DNA from: Rhinocladiella similis
Taxonomy: Eukaryota > Ascomycota > Eurotiomycetes > Chaetothyriales > Herpotrichiellaceae
Direction of reading: 5' to 3'
Length of the DNA stretch: 64,000 bases
Assembly (NCBI GenBank): GCA_024082115.1
Contig: JAMRYE010000011.1
Location: 186,001-250,000 of the forward strand
Under the pieces are notes generated by a model. It made no database searches and was not told the DNA's origin. It saw only the letters and a program-made list of their open reading frames with translations. The position numbers and the translations under genes were made by a program. Positions 1-10,554 of this stretch are shown here, in pieces (the first letter of the stretch is position 1; each line of letters begins with the position of its first letter).

Positions 1-566
1 TGATGTGTATGACATTGGCGTCAGAGAATAGTTCTCACACGTCGAGGTACCAATAATAGTCGCTCCAGCTTCCAACAAACGTCTAGTGATGGTTGCATCT
101 ATGGTTGCTAGAGGGTATTTGCCATCTTTCGATACGAGTTGAGGAAAGGTTCCACACGTATGAGGGAGTCCTCCTATTGACATGTTGTCCTTCATCACTA
201 TTCTTCGACCCTGCAATGTATCCGAGACAGGTTTCTCTGCAACGAGCTGTGCCTGGTGACTCCACGCATTGTGACTGTTTTTTTGAGATTTCCAGAATTT
301 CCTTCCGCCTGTTGTAGGCACAGGTGCTAGCCGTGGGTCGACATAATCTGGGAGATTATTCACGCTATCAGCGGTCATGTCTGCAGACTGCAGAACGAGG
401 AGGTAGGCTTCTTCATCGGTCTTCGATTTGAATTGAATATTGTTCTGCGCGGCGACATCGTGGAGTACGTCGAGTGTGACGCTCGACCTGCAAGAGTCAG
501 TACACAACTCCGACCGTAACCTGCTTGCACATACTGATAGCCATCTGCCAATGCAACAATGGACAT
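1..566 (-). CDS. Amidase (amidase-signature family), 5' part only
   Basis: This is the N-terminal part of an amidase that hydrolyses a carboxamide to acid and ammonia; its 3' end lies beyond the left edge. Exon 1 is 566-535. A 47-nt intron (488-534) has a gtatgt donor, a ctgac branch point and a ttgcag acceptor. Exon 2 runs from 487 to the edge, giving about 173 visible residues. The segment RRIVMKDN carries the first catalytic lysine (about Lys110) of the family Ser-cisSer-Lys triad. It is followed by the typical helix ATITRRLLEAGATIIGTST and the CEN motif. The two catalytic serines would lie outside the window. Start codon and splicing are well supported because the spliced frame restores a continuous family-like N terminus. 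Substrate cannot be inferred. Confidence 0.85.
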
Positions 567-862
567 CTTGAGGCCTTTTTCTGGACGTGCTTTCCTCGGG
601 GGAAGAGGTGCTGTCCAAGCCCAAAAGGCCCATTAGATATGGGCGATCTGCGAGCGCAGAAGTCCGCGTCAATAACGTTTCGCGTTCTCCACAGTATTTT
701 CCTCGGTCAAAGGAGGACCGAGGGATGAAGAGGACCGCAGAATGCGCGGTGGCAGCAAATTCGAGCCAGGCGATGGCTTGATGTTTGTCCTTCCGCCTTT
801 CGCGTTTCGCTCAGTGGATATAGTGTAAGAGGAGTGCTCGCATAGCTGCGCCTTGGTCATGA

Positions 863-1474
863 TCAGGTTTGGGCCTGGGCGGGTACATCCTCCAGCCAAT
901 TCCATTCAACATTCACTCTCCCCAAGTCTACATCGGCTAGGATGGCGAAGGTGTCGATTGTCACATCGAGATCTGTTGGCTGGCACCGGACGCACCGATC
1001 AACCACGGTCAGGTCGACGCTCTTATTGTCTCTCCTCGCTCTTATCTTTTTCCCGCATAGAGGATTCTCATTCGGGTCACTCCCTGAGCTCACGGCATCA
1101 AAGACGGTATGTGATATCGAGACGATCTTGTCGCTGTCCTTGGACGTGACGCCGCACGCACCTAGACCGGGGCCGTAATAAGTCAGGTCACCGGTGTACG
1201 GACCACCATTGCCGGAAGGTAGCGGGAGGTTCTTGGAGTGCTTGCGGGTCGAAAGACCTGCTGCAAGACCAATAATCAGGACGAGGATGGCGAGGGCAGT
1301 AGCAATGATGATGATTTTGGCTCGTCGACTTAGGTTCTTCCATCGCTGAAGGAGGGAAATTCTACCAACCCCGAGCTGAGTGTGATGGGTTGCAGGCGCA
1401 GGCGCAGGCACAGGTTTACGATGGACGGTGGCTGACCTGGCTGCCTTCAGCGCTTCTCCATTCTCTTCGCCCAT
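863..1474 (-). CDS. Membrane-anchored RlpA-like double-psi beta-barrel (expansin/barwin-like) protein
   Basis: A single-exon protein of 203 residues. After a basic, Pro/Ala-rich cytosolic N terminus there is one membrane segment at about residues 53-73 (IIIIATALAILVLIIGL), then a short linker and a C-terminal double-psi beta-barrel. Barrel hallmarks are GDLTYYGPGLGACG near residue 95, a central LCGKKI with paired cysteines, and the signature VVDRCVRCQPTDLDV. The family comprises small fungal expansin-like or barwin-related proteins, usually secreted, that bind or loosen cell-wall polysaccharide. Here the topology suggests a type II anchor that displays the barrel outside the cell. Catalytic activity is not implied. 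An alternative reading is that the hydrophobic stretch is an internal signal-anchor cleaved later. Confidence 0.8.
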   Translation of the reverse strand: MGEENGEALKAARSATVHRKPVPAPAPATHHTQLGVGRISLLQRWKNLSRRAKIIIIATALAILVLIIGLAAGLSTRKHSKNLPLPSGNGGPYTGDLTYYGPGLGACGVTSKDSDKIVSISHTVFDAVSSGSDPNENPLCGKKIRARRDNKSVDLTVVDRCVRCQPTDLDVTIDTFAILADVDLGRVNVEWNWLEDVPAQAQT

Positions 1475-2207
1475 TGTACGAGTATCGTATCTTGCGTGAG
1501 GCTTCGCGCGGTCAAAGGAGGTAGTGTTCGAATTGCTGGGTCGAGGCCGCCAATCCTATGTCAGTCTAGAGTTCATGTGGCAGTTGTAGATTTTCCAAAG
1601 GCTATAGGTCGCTACATGCCATCTGAGAGCCATTACTTCTAGGAGTGCGACCGTCCAGAGATTGCGTCCATGAAAGAAAGGGTTTGATCTCGCTTCGAGG
1701 AGGTCGACGTGATTGGTTATGTTCCTGGGTCTACCCCGGATTCGTGGAAAAGGAGGTACAGTAAGGTGCTGGTTCTGAATCGCAAGAGTCAGCATCATTG
1801 CAGCGTCCATTTCGGAAGGGGAAACATGTCGTAAGATGCATGATGTGGTCGTTGGCATGACCACAAGCGTTGAGCAAGAAGGTTAGAATGGTCGATAGAG
1901 CGAGCAGTGGGAGGAACAGAGGCGTAATACATACAGTACTTCCACGGCGGAGATCAAGATCTGCAGGCGGCCCAAGCCGAGTTGTGAATGCCCCCAGTCT
2001 AGCATCTTCACCCAATATGTGAAAAGGTCGTAAAGGGTGAATCCTAGGTATTGACAAAAAGCTCTGGCCTTTGATAAATCACCCGATGCCTGAAATGTCG
2101 TGCGTACGAAGTGTTTCCTTCGGATCGACTTGTAGTGACTTGATCATTCCGCTACTGGATGAATTCGGCAGCAATTGTTGATCTCGGTGCCTAGAACGAC
2201 AGCGTCG
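1475..2207. other. Intergenic, divergent promoter region
   Basis: Lies between the start of the RlpA-like gene (minus strand) and the start of the DNA glycosylase (plus strand). No open frame here has a plausible start, family resemblance or splice structure. Presumed shared 5' regulatory DNA. Confidence 0.5.
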
Positions 2208-3644
2208 ATGACCGCATCCACATCAACATCACTAGGCCCAGACGTTCAGGCTCAGGACACTGAAGTTTGGCATTCCTTTCCTTCGCCGCCGTCCTCACCT
2301 TTATCTGACAGAGAACTACCAGTCGTGCCTACCAACCATCTGGGTATGATCACCCGCGATCAAAGCGTTGGTGACAGATCGACCACGGCAAAGGGAAAGA
2401 AGAAACGACGGAGTCAGCGTCGAAAAATCACATATGTCTCGCGCCATTTTACAAACGACGAGTCCAGCGGAGAATCATCACGGACAGAGAGGGACCTCAA
2501 CCATGCTCTCAAGAACGTCAGCACTGCCGTCGACGACATCCGCAAGATCGTGGAAGCCGAGACATGCACGCTCTCATCACCTCCAACCTCACTCCCCCTC
2601 GATGGATCCCGAATATACTATGGCATCAACGTCGACGATCTCTCCTCCGACTCGGATCTCACAGACGTTCCGGACGACATAGGGCCAGATCCGTTCGGCT
2701 CGACAAATGAGTCCTCGCCATCCGAGGTACAAGCAGCAAAGGTGAAGTCGAACTTGAAAAATAAGCCCCGTCGGCCGACGAAATCACCATACTTCCCTCA
2801 TCCCCACAAACACCGCCCTACGTTCTTATCGACCTTGCCCTTCCCTCCCCTTTCGCACACGACCTTCGGTCTCATGCAGGAGAGACTCTCGCACGATCCG
2901 TTTCGCCTTCTCATCGCCACGATCTTCCTGAACAAAACTCCCGGAGAACGCGCCATGCCCATCTTCTACCAACTAATGTCTCGATACCCTACGCCCTTGG
3001 CCCTCTCCAACGCAGAAGTAAGCGACATCACTTCCCTCATCTATGGTCTTGGCTTCCAGAACCAGCGGGCACGGAAATGTGTAGCCATGGCTCGAGCCTG
3101 GGTCGAACGTCCCCCGGAGCGCGGGAAGCGGTACAGGAAGCTCCACTATCCTGCGAAAGGAGACGGGAAGGACGTAGGCAGCGACGAGGTGATCGCTGAC
3201 GACGACGCGCGAGTCGCATGGGAAATCTCACATCTTCCCGGCCTCGGTCCATATTCTCACGACAGCTGGAGAATGTTTTGTCGAGACGAGCTCCGAGGAC
3301 TAAGTACAGATTGGAACGGCGAGGGCGTTCAGAACTCTGAAAAGTTTGAACCGGAATGGAAACGTGTCGTGCCGTTGGATAAAGAGTTGCGCGCGTGGCT
3401 TACTTGGATGTGGATGAAGGAAGGGTGGGCGTGGAACAAAGAGACAGGGCAACGTCTCAAAGCGAGTGATGAGTTGATGGCAATCGCGAATGGCGGCGGT
3501 ATTGTAGTCGAAGAAAAAGACTCGAACCATCTCATTGTCAAGAGCATAGAAGAGGACAAGGTAACTGATCTCCAAGGAATGAAAAAGGTCGAGCGGACGG
3601 CTGGTGACTTTTTGCCAGTAACGCCCAGAAACAGAATCACTTGA
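2208..3644 (+). CDS. MBD4-like HhH-GPD DNA glycosylase
   Basis: A single-exon protein of 478 residues; I take the ATG at 2208. The first ~200 residues are Ser/Thr/Pro-rich with a basic patch (KGKKKRRSQRRK) that looks like a nuclear localisation signal, and appear disordered. The C-terminal half is an HhH-GPD domain of the MBD4 type: DPFRLLIATIFLNKTPG, then ISHLPGLGPYSHDSWRMFC. The hairpin (LPGLG) is followed by the catalytic aspartate (Asp352), matching the GxYxxDSYRIFC pattern of MBD4/thymine glycosylases. The terminal LTWMWMKEGW matches the MBD4 C-terminal helix. Expected role: removal of T or U mispaired with G after cytosine deamination, feeding base-excision repair. No methyl-CpG-binding domain is visible. 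Family assignment is firm; substrate preference is inferred. Confidence 0.85.
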   Translation: MTASTSTSLGPDVQAQDTEVWHSFPSPPSSPLSDRELPVVPTNHLGMITRDQSVGDRSTTAKGKKKRRSQRRKITYVSRHFTNDESSGESSRTERDLNHALKNVSTAVDDIRKIVEAETCTLSSPPTSLPLDGSRIYYGINVDDLSSDSDLTDVPDDIGPDPFGSTNESSPSEVQAAKVKSNLKNKPRRPTKSPYFPHPHKHRPTFLSTLPFPPLSHTTFGLMQERLSHDPFRLLIATIFLNKTPGERAMPIFYQLMSRYPTPLALSNAEVSDITSLIYGLGFQNQRARKCVAMARAWVERPPERGKRYRKLHYPAKGDGKDVGSDEVIADDDARVAWEISHLPGLGPYSHDSWRMFCRDELRGLSTDWNGEGVQNSEKFEPEWKRVVPLDKELRAWLTWMWMKEGWAWNKETGQRLKASDELMAIANGGGIVVEEKDSNHLIVKSIEEDKVTDLQGMKKVERTAGDFLPVTPRNRIT

Positions 3645-3918
3645 CATGGTTCCAGAGAACAGAGTTGCCAGTGTTGGCGGCCCAAGTTCCAGGCATTTCT
3701 TCCACTTGGTTCGATACAATGAAAATCTGGCAAGCTACCTTGGGGTGGTCAACTGAAGCATATATGTTTTTTCCTTTCCTAGAGAGTTCCTATTCCTCCA
3801 ACAGTGCAATCTGCCCGAGACACCTGATTCATCATAATGCAAGAAGGCCAAAGAACCGTAGATAAGGCACACACCAAAATATGCGACTTTGTTGTGGACT
3901 GATTGCCGACGGACGAAT

Positions 3919-5747
3919 TCACAACTTTGGCTTTCCCGAATTCTTTGCCCTCATCTTCTGTTCTTCCTCCTCCTTGAACTCCTTCTTCGCCTGCTCCTTC
4001 AGCACTCTCCGGAGGATCTTTCCCGAGACACTCTTCGGCACCGCGTCGACGAACTTGATCCCACCGCGCAGCTTCTTGTGGTTGGCGACCTTGTTGTTCA
4101 TCCACTTGATGATCTCCTCTGCATCGCTCGGCTGCACGGCAGCCAGGCCACCTTTCCGCACGATGTACGCCCTGGGCACTTCGGTGCCGAGCTCCACACT
4201 GTCGACGCCCACCACGGCAACATCATCCACCTTGTCGTGAGCGGCCAGATACCCTTCCAACTCGGCCGGCGGGACCTGGAAGCCCTTGTACTTGATGAGT
4301 TCCTTGACGCGGTCGGTGATGGTCAAGTTGCCGTCCTTGTCGAGGAATCCCACGTCGCCGGTCCTGAACCAGCCGTCCTCCAAACACTCGGCCGTCGCGG
4401 ACGGGTTGTTGTGATAGCCCGTAAACACGTTCGGACCCTTGACGTACAGCTCGCCAATCTCGCCCTGCGGCAGTTCCTTGGTCCCGTCGGATTCCTCGCC
4501 TGGAGCGGGCACGGCGCAAAACTTGGCTTCCAGGTTCGGCACCATCACGCCCGTCGTGCCCACCGCGCTCATCCACGTTTCCCACGGCTGCATGAAGATG
4601 GTCGGACTGGTCTCACTCAGCCCGTAGCCCTGCTTGACGCGCACGCCTTTACGTTTCCAAAGCGACTCGACCAGGTCGCGCGTGAGCGGTGCGGCGCCCG
4701 AATTCGTCATGCGCAGCGAGCTGAGGTTGTACTTTTCCACCACGGGGTGCTTGCACAGCAGCAGCACGATCGGCGGCACGATGTAGCTGAACGTTACTTG
4801 CTGGTCCTGCACGAGACGGCACCACTTCTCGAGATCAAATCTAGAGAGGACAAGTGTATGAACTCCCTGGAAGACAGGCAGGTGGACGAGACAATTCAAT
4901 CCGTAAATGTGGAAAAACGGCAACACCGCGAGGATCTTGTCGCCCTTTCCTCTGGGCGCGTCAGGAATGCCCGCGACCTTCTTAGATCCATCGTGCGACA
5001 GATGTGGTTCGGCGAATGAAACTTGTTCGATATTCGACGTCATGTTGTGATGCGTGAGTCTGACGCCCTTTGGTCGACCGGTGGTGCCCGACGAATACAC
5101 AAGAAACGCCAAGTCCGTCTTTGGTGATATCTTGGGTGTCCGCCAGCGTGATGTACCCTCTAGATTGCGGACCATGCTCCAGTGCTTGAATTTCCGGCTC
5201 GGGTCGCCATCTTTGCCTAGTAGCAGGATGTTCGACTCGGGGATACCCGCCTCCTTGCACGCCTTTTTCGCATTCTCTAGAGCGCTGATGTGAGTGACTA
5301 GTAGTTTCGAACCCGAGTCTTTCAGTTGATACACGAGCTCGGCAACAGTGTAGCCGGGGTTGGCTGGGGAGACGACACCACCCGCCCACAGAGTTCCCCA
5401 GACTACGGGTCCGACGTCGATGTCGTTGGGAACATACAATGCGAGCACATCGCTCTTTCGAAATCCGTAATTTGATTTCAAGCCCTTGCCGAAGTCGGTA
5501 CTTAGTTGCTTGATTTGTGCATAGGTGTATTTCCTTTCTAGATGGTCGCCATCTTGGAAGAGTACTGTCGATTTAAAAAGTGTTAGACTAAGTTGGGCTG
5601 ATGATTATGAGGATCACCCTCGCAAGGGGGACTATGATCGAACGTACCTTGGTCGTCAGGAAATGGCTTATCTTTTCGATTGAACAGCAGCGAGAAGATG
5701 TCGGTCACGCTGAGATTGATATCCGGGAAGTTCGACCTGATAGGCAT
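3919..5747 (-). CDS. 4-coumarate-CoA ligase-like acyl-CoA synthetase
   Basis: An ANL-superfamily adenylating enzyme of 581 residues. Exon 1 is 5747-5648, the intron is 5565-5647 (gtacgt...gacag) and exon 2 is 5564-3919; splicing joins DDQ to VLFQDGDHLERKYTY, the standard family N terminus. Motifs are the P-loop-like SSGTTGRPKG (about residues 191-200), GYGLSETSP, the hinge/ATP region DGWFRTGDVGFLDKDGN and ITDRVKELIKYKGFQVPPAE, and KSVSGKILRR with the catalytic lysine near residue 549. The family activates aryl or medium/long-chain acids to acyl-CoA through an acyl-AMP. The terminal tripeptide PKL is a weak peroxisomal PTS1 candidate, less canonical than SKL. It converges with the glycosylase gene, 274 bp away. 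Substrate (aromatic versus fatty acid) is undetermined. Confidence 0.92.
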
Positions 5748-6676
5748 GATAACTATGCTGTACGAGCGACAAGATATTTTAGAGAGATATTGGCATGCGT
5801 CGCTCGTAAACTGTCCTCGTTTAGATAGACACTACTAGATACAGCTCGATATGTGTAGCTGATACAGCGAGATCGTACAGTAGGATATCCTGTGTCTCTG
5901 GCGATAGTATTCGTGATGCTCAAAGTCCACCGACGAGGGATGTGATGGTCAATTTCAACGAGTTATCAAGCCGTCATTACCCGTAGCCACTCTACAGTAA
6001 TTGCTTGCTCAACAATGGGAGAAGGGGAGATGGATGGATGATGAGGTTGGGATACCCAAAGCAGAAACATGCCGAGGTTCGGAGCAGACGGCATCGACTA
6101 CCCAATCATACGCCGTCGATGGCCGATGCGGCAATCGTCTGGTAGACGCCCTTGACATTCATTGGATGGACTGCCATTTCTCTCTCGTGCGAAACATGTT
6201 TAAAGCATTCCGATTTTTCGGCTTCGTACATAAGGCTGGAGCTGAGCACATTCACGGAGTACGAGTACAATCAGGCCTATAATAATAGGCTGGAATTGCC
6301 GGTCGGGGGGCGGAGAGAGGAGGAGGAGGAGGAGGAGGAGGAGGAGGAGGAGGACGACGAGGACGAGGACGAGGACGAGGAGGAGAAGGGGGGCGGGAAG
6401 ATTTGCCTCCAGCGATACCCATGTCTGAGACTTCCACTTAACTCAGGGATGGTTCACGATATTTCATAAGCCCGGATGTTGACCTTAACTGCTCTCGGCC
6501 GTACTGACTTGATGTACGCTACAGTAACTGACGACGGTTACGTTCAACAGAACAACTCGCAGTATCAGAGTATAATGCGTATATTATTATGGTACTCTGC
6601 ATGCCGTGTTCGTTATGGTCGTATCCGTCAGACGCCGTCGCTATGCACAAATATCCTAGCTGTTGCCAAATGCTAG
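5748..6676. other. Intergenic, upstream of the CoA ligase
   Basis: Contains the 5' flank of the CoA ligase and the 3' flank of the exchanger. The only notable structure is the purine-rich AGG tract (listed separately). Apparent long frames across that tract read as poly-Glu or poly-Pro and are repeat artefacts. Confidence 0.5.
6316..6390. repeat. Imperfect AGG/ACG trinucleotide tract
   Basis: About 75 nt of AGG triplets grading into GAC/GAG triplets and ending in a G-run. One strand is almost entirely purine. It sits about 570 bp upstream of the CoA-ligase start. Likely a simple repeat; the G-rich strand could form a triplex or quadruplex. Confidence 0.85.
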
Positions 6677-9600
6677 TCACACTGTATCTCCTCCATATCC
6701 AAGGACTTCTACAACCACATTCCCAACCGTGGATAAGGCCCATACCGTGATGAGTCCAATTCCAATCTTCCGATCCATTCTCCAGCCATTCATTGGCACC
6801 ACAATGAGTAACCCGATCAGGGTAATGAGAAGAGTGATGCCTGAGATCATAAGTGTTGTGCTCACATCCAGTTCATATGGCTTGTATTTGATTGGTTTGT
6901 GAGGGTGTCGCGCATGCTTGTGGGCGGCATTCTTGATGGTCATGTACATGCCTCCAATACCGATGCCGAGCAAGATGTTCAACATAGGTCCTCCGAAGCA
7001 TGCTGATAGGGCCATGACAGGATATCCCAGTTTGGCTACAGTGATATCTGCCACCAGATCACCCAGAGAATTGCCGACTGCAAAGATTGTCAAGCCAAGA
7101 ATGGCATCAGACATGCCCAAAATCACTCCAAAGGCTTTTAGCACTCCAACCACTTCGTTTGCAATCGTCGAAATCCAGGCGATGGCCACGGCAAAGCCCA
7201 AAAAGCACAAAAGTGGCCGATACTTGGGTTCACGAAGTGGAGATGTCAGAGATAACAGGATCAGGAGGGCCACCAGTGAGAATACTAATGACCCCAGAAC
7301 CATGCGGACATAGAGCTTGACGCTATGGTCATCGTCCATGTTGGCCCAGACAATAGTGACGACAAAGAATGGAGCAGTGAAGACTTGAACAAACACCAGC
7401 CATCGATTCCAGTCTTTCGGTTCCACAGGATCGGTAGGCATTGGCATGGAGCTCTTCCGTGGGTTGGATAGTTGCTGGGAGAAATTTGCGCCATACACAT
7501 TAGCAGCTTCGTCTGCGTCATTCACTTTTGGTACCAATGCAGGAGTATCCGGGGCAAGTTCAACCCTGCTCGGACTTCGTCCGGAGTCCCCGCCATTCGA
7601 ACGTCGTTGGCCATCATTGGGCTGTTCTGGGTTATCTTCTTTAGGTTCCACAACAGGAAGGGTGACAGTAAGCAGGAAGACACTCGGAACAGTAATGACG
7701 CCCAGGATTCGATCAATGATGGATTTTTGCCGCCAACCATAGACCGTCGGGAAGAGCCTCGCCACCATAACCTGAGGAGGAGGAAGGTGCTTGTACGGCC
7801 ACCAGGTATATCTTTCCAGAGTCTCCTCATCATCATCTCCTAGGAGGCCAAGGTGATGTGAGGATTCGGGAGACATACTAGGCTCGGGAAGATGAATACT
7901 CGGGGGTCGTGAGCTAATTGGAGTAAGCAGTGATGGTGAGTCCGTGTACGGAGGAAAATCTTCCTGTTGCAACACTGATCGCGAGTGGTCAGGATGCGGG
8001 GTGTGCAACAGAGGCACCTGCAGTGTGGGTTGAGAAGTGGGTGAGATAGGGGTACGCTCGGCTGTATGATGTTCAGTGGTGTAATCGGGACGGTGGAAAG
8101 TCGGATTCGGTGGTGCAAGGAACTGTGGAGATTTGGCCAGCTCTTCTCGATCAGGTGGTGTCTGTGATGGGGTTCCTGAAGCCGGAGATAGCATCAATTT
8201 TGGTGAGTCGGATCGTTGACCAGAAGGCTCATTGAGCGTTTGCAAGATGCGGGCGCTTGGGCGAGTTGACGATCTGGTTGAAGGGGCGCGCGAGGCCGAG
8301 TCGCTGCTAACAGCAGTCTCCGCAACATGGTCAGCGAGAAAGTGTGTGTCAATCTTGAGTTTCGCTGCATCATTGGCAGACACGGCTCTACCACGACCAC
8401 TAGGCGATTGATGCTGAATATCCAAATGTTCTGAGGCTGAAAGTTGTGGTTGAGAGGCGCTTGGGGCCGGCCCTGCGCTCATCAGGGCCGTAGAGTCGTC
8501 CGAGTATCTTCGCAGACCAATAGGCTGGGTGCTTCCGCCAGTACTCTTTCTCTCCAGCGAAGTCATCAGCGACCTGAATTCCAACGCACCGATCAAGGAC
8601 GGTCGAATCGGAGTCATCGTGTTTCTTCGTTCACCCCGACCTGGTCGACTAATCCTCATCTTGCTTTGCACTTCTGCAAGATATCGGTCCCGAGTTTCAT
8701 CGTCGTCGTCGAGGTCTTCAATTTTCCATGCAGGGGTTCCTGGCGTCCTCAAGGTCGGGACGCTCTCGCCTGAGGCTGATCGTAGGAGGTTGGTCCGTTC
8801 GCTTGCTGGGCGGGCTTCTTCATCTTCCTCGAAATCGGGCACTTCGAGCTCCTGGGTATCCGGGATGTGGTGATGGAGCCTCGCAGCCGTTTCGGCCAAT
8901 TTCACCCTCCTGCGTCTGGTAAGCCACCAGTGCCATGTCACGACAAAGATGACGTAGAAGACGTAGAATCCGATCATAGTAGCACACTCCCAGAGCTTCA
9001 GGCTGCCATCAGCGAGGAAAACCAGACTAAAGCTTGCTGCCACGGCAAAGAAACCAACGTCCCGGATGAAACTCTTTCGGGCGACTTGGAACGGCGCAAC
9101 CAGCGCCATGCTTCCTGCGACAACCGCCGAGATGAAGCCAGCCGCGCCCATTAGCTCGCCCACTGCCAGACTCCCGCTGTTGCTACTCATCGCTGCGAAG
9201 GTTGAAAACACATCTGGACTTCCGTTGCCAAAAGCCAGAAATGTCACTCCCGTCAAGCTCTCACTCATGCCAAGTATGCTTGCAATTGTACTCAGGTTGA
9301 TGCATAGAAAGTCGGAGGCTGCGATACCAATAGTACTGAAAAGAAGACTGAGCCATAGCACTAAGATGGTGAAGGCGATTGGTTTCGCATCGGCAAGGGA
9401 ACAATAGTAGAGTTGGAGGTAGGATACGAGGCCCGCTTCTTCGTCAGGGCAGTTTTCTTTAATAAAAGCGCATTTGTCTGTCGCCTTGTGAACAAGCCGG
9501 CACTAGATCCGCAGTTAGATAAGGTGCGGTCGCAAGAGGGAGGAGAAGACAGACCTCGAGATCGCGCGCCTCGAGTGAACGAGCTGCGAGGGACCCAGGA

Positions 9601-9731
9601 GAGACATCATTTCCAAAGCCTCTCCGATAGCTATAGCATGCCAATAGAGTAATGATCAAAGCTGTGATATAGAACGGGCGACCTTGCTGTCGCACCGTGC
9701 GCTTGCGGACTGTAGGATTCGGGAGGGCCAT
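6677..9731 (-). CDS. Sodium/calcium exchanger (NCX/NCLX-type cation antiporter)
   Basis: A 1000-residue membrane antiporter. Exon 1 is 9731-9555, the intron is 9503-9554 (gtctgt...gatctag) and exon 2 is 9502-6677. Exon 1 supplies a short N-terminal hydrophobic segment (YITALIITLLACYSY). The two inverted alpha-repeats that define the family are present: TGVTFLAFGNGSPDVFSTF (GNGSPD at about 151-156) and TIFAVGNSLGDLVAD (about 866-878), each within a multi-helix block. A very long cytosolic Ser/Pro-rich loop separates the blocks and carries acidic clusters and many potential phosphorylation sites. Family knowledge predicts Ca2+ (or other cation) export or sequestration in exchange for Na+ or H+, in fungi often on vacuole, ER or mitochondrion; the exact membrane cannot be told. 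Head to head with the thioesterase gene. Confidence 0.92.
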
Positions 9732-10554
9732 CTAGGTTGACGGCAATGCATGCTGGGTAAAGAGGCAACAGGCTACATATACCGGAGGAAGGATAGCATT
9801 GAGAAGACTGTACAAGGATAAGACTATGATGTGGTAAAGACGTATGAAACGAATGTCGCCTGGACCTTGTTCCAGTCGCAGTCAACTCACTCCACTACCT
9901 CAGAGAACGAAGACGATGATGTCGGGATTGGAGTAGGAAATATCCTTAGCTGCGGGCGGGCCAAATGAGAGTCCTCCCAAATGCTGCATGTCTTCCCACA
10001 ATGCTGTACTGTAGGCCTGGTGAGTCCTCCTAGTTTCCCCTCCGCAGGTCCATCGTCATTGCGCATCGTTCGATGAATCAAGGCAGCACAGCCACACCAT
10101 CGATTCCCATCTCTCTGTTTCCCGGGGTTTGGTCATGAGCATCAGCACCAGCAAAAGTGTATAACACCTGATTTTCCTCGCTGTCATTGTTGATGCCCTG
10201 CAAACAAGAAATGAAAACATTTCAGCCCCTGATTCTCAAAGCCAAGCTGTTTTTTGAGAGACTCAGTTTCTCATGTTTCCTAGTCTCCAGTTCACACGCC
10301 TGGCCGATTCATGGGTACTCGGTCCTCTGTACGACTAATCCAATCTATCCAAGCCCACACACAGGCTGGTGGACGAGCCGAGGTTGATTGCCTGCTCGTA
10401 CAGTACCAGCCTGAAGGTAGATCGAGGGCCGACTTCTCGGCTGTTCACTGACTTTCCCATCCTGCAACACCTCACAATGTTATAGCATCTCTCATCTTCT
10501 TGCATTCCTTCGCTTCGCCTACTGAGCAATTCTCACCTACAGGCCCTTGCGACC
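9732..10554. other. Intergenic, divergent promoter
   Basis: Separates the divergently transcribed exchanger and thioesterase. No supported coding or RNA feature. Short frames inside lack family resemblance. Confidence 0.5.

Noticed and set aside
3889..5019. 376-codon plus-strand frame opposite the CoA ligase
   Set aside because: Antisense shadow of a gene with all ANL motifs; its composition (His/Arg/Leu-rich) is typical of a shadow frame.
6252..6437. Proline-rich and glutamate-rich frames over the AGG tract
   Set aside because: Direct translation of a simple repeat on both strands.
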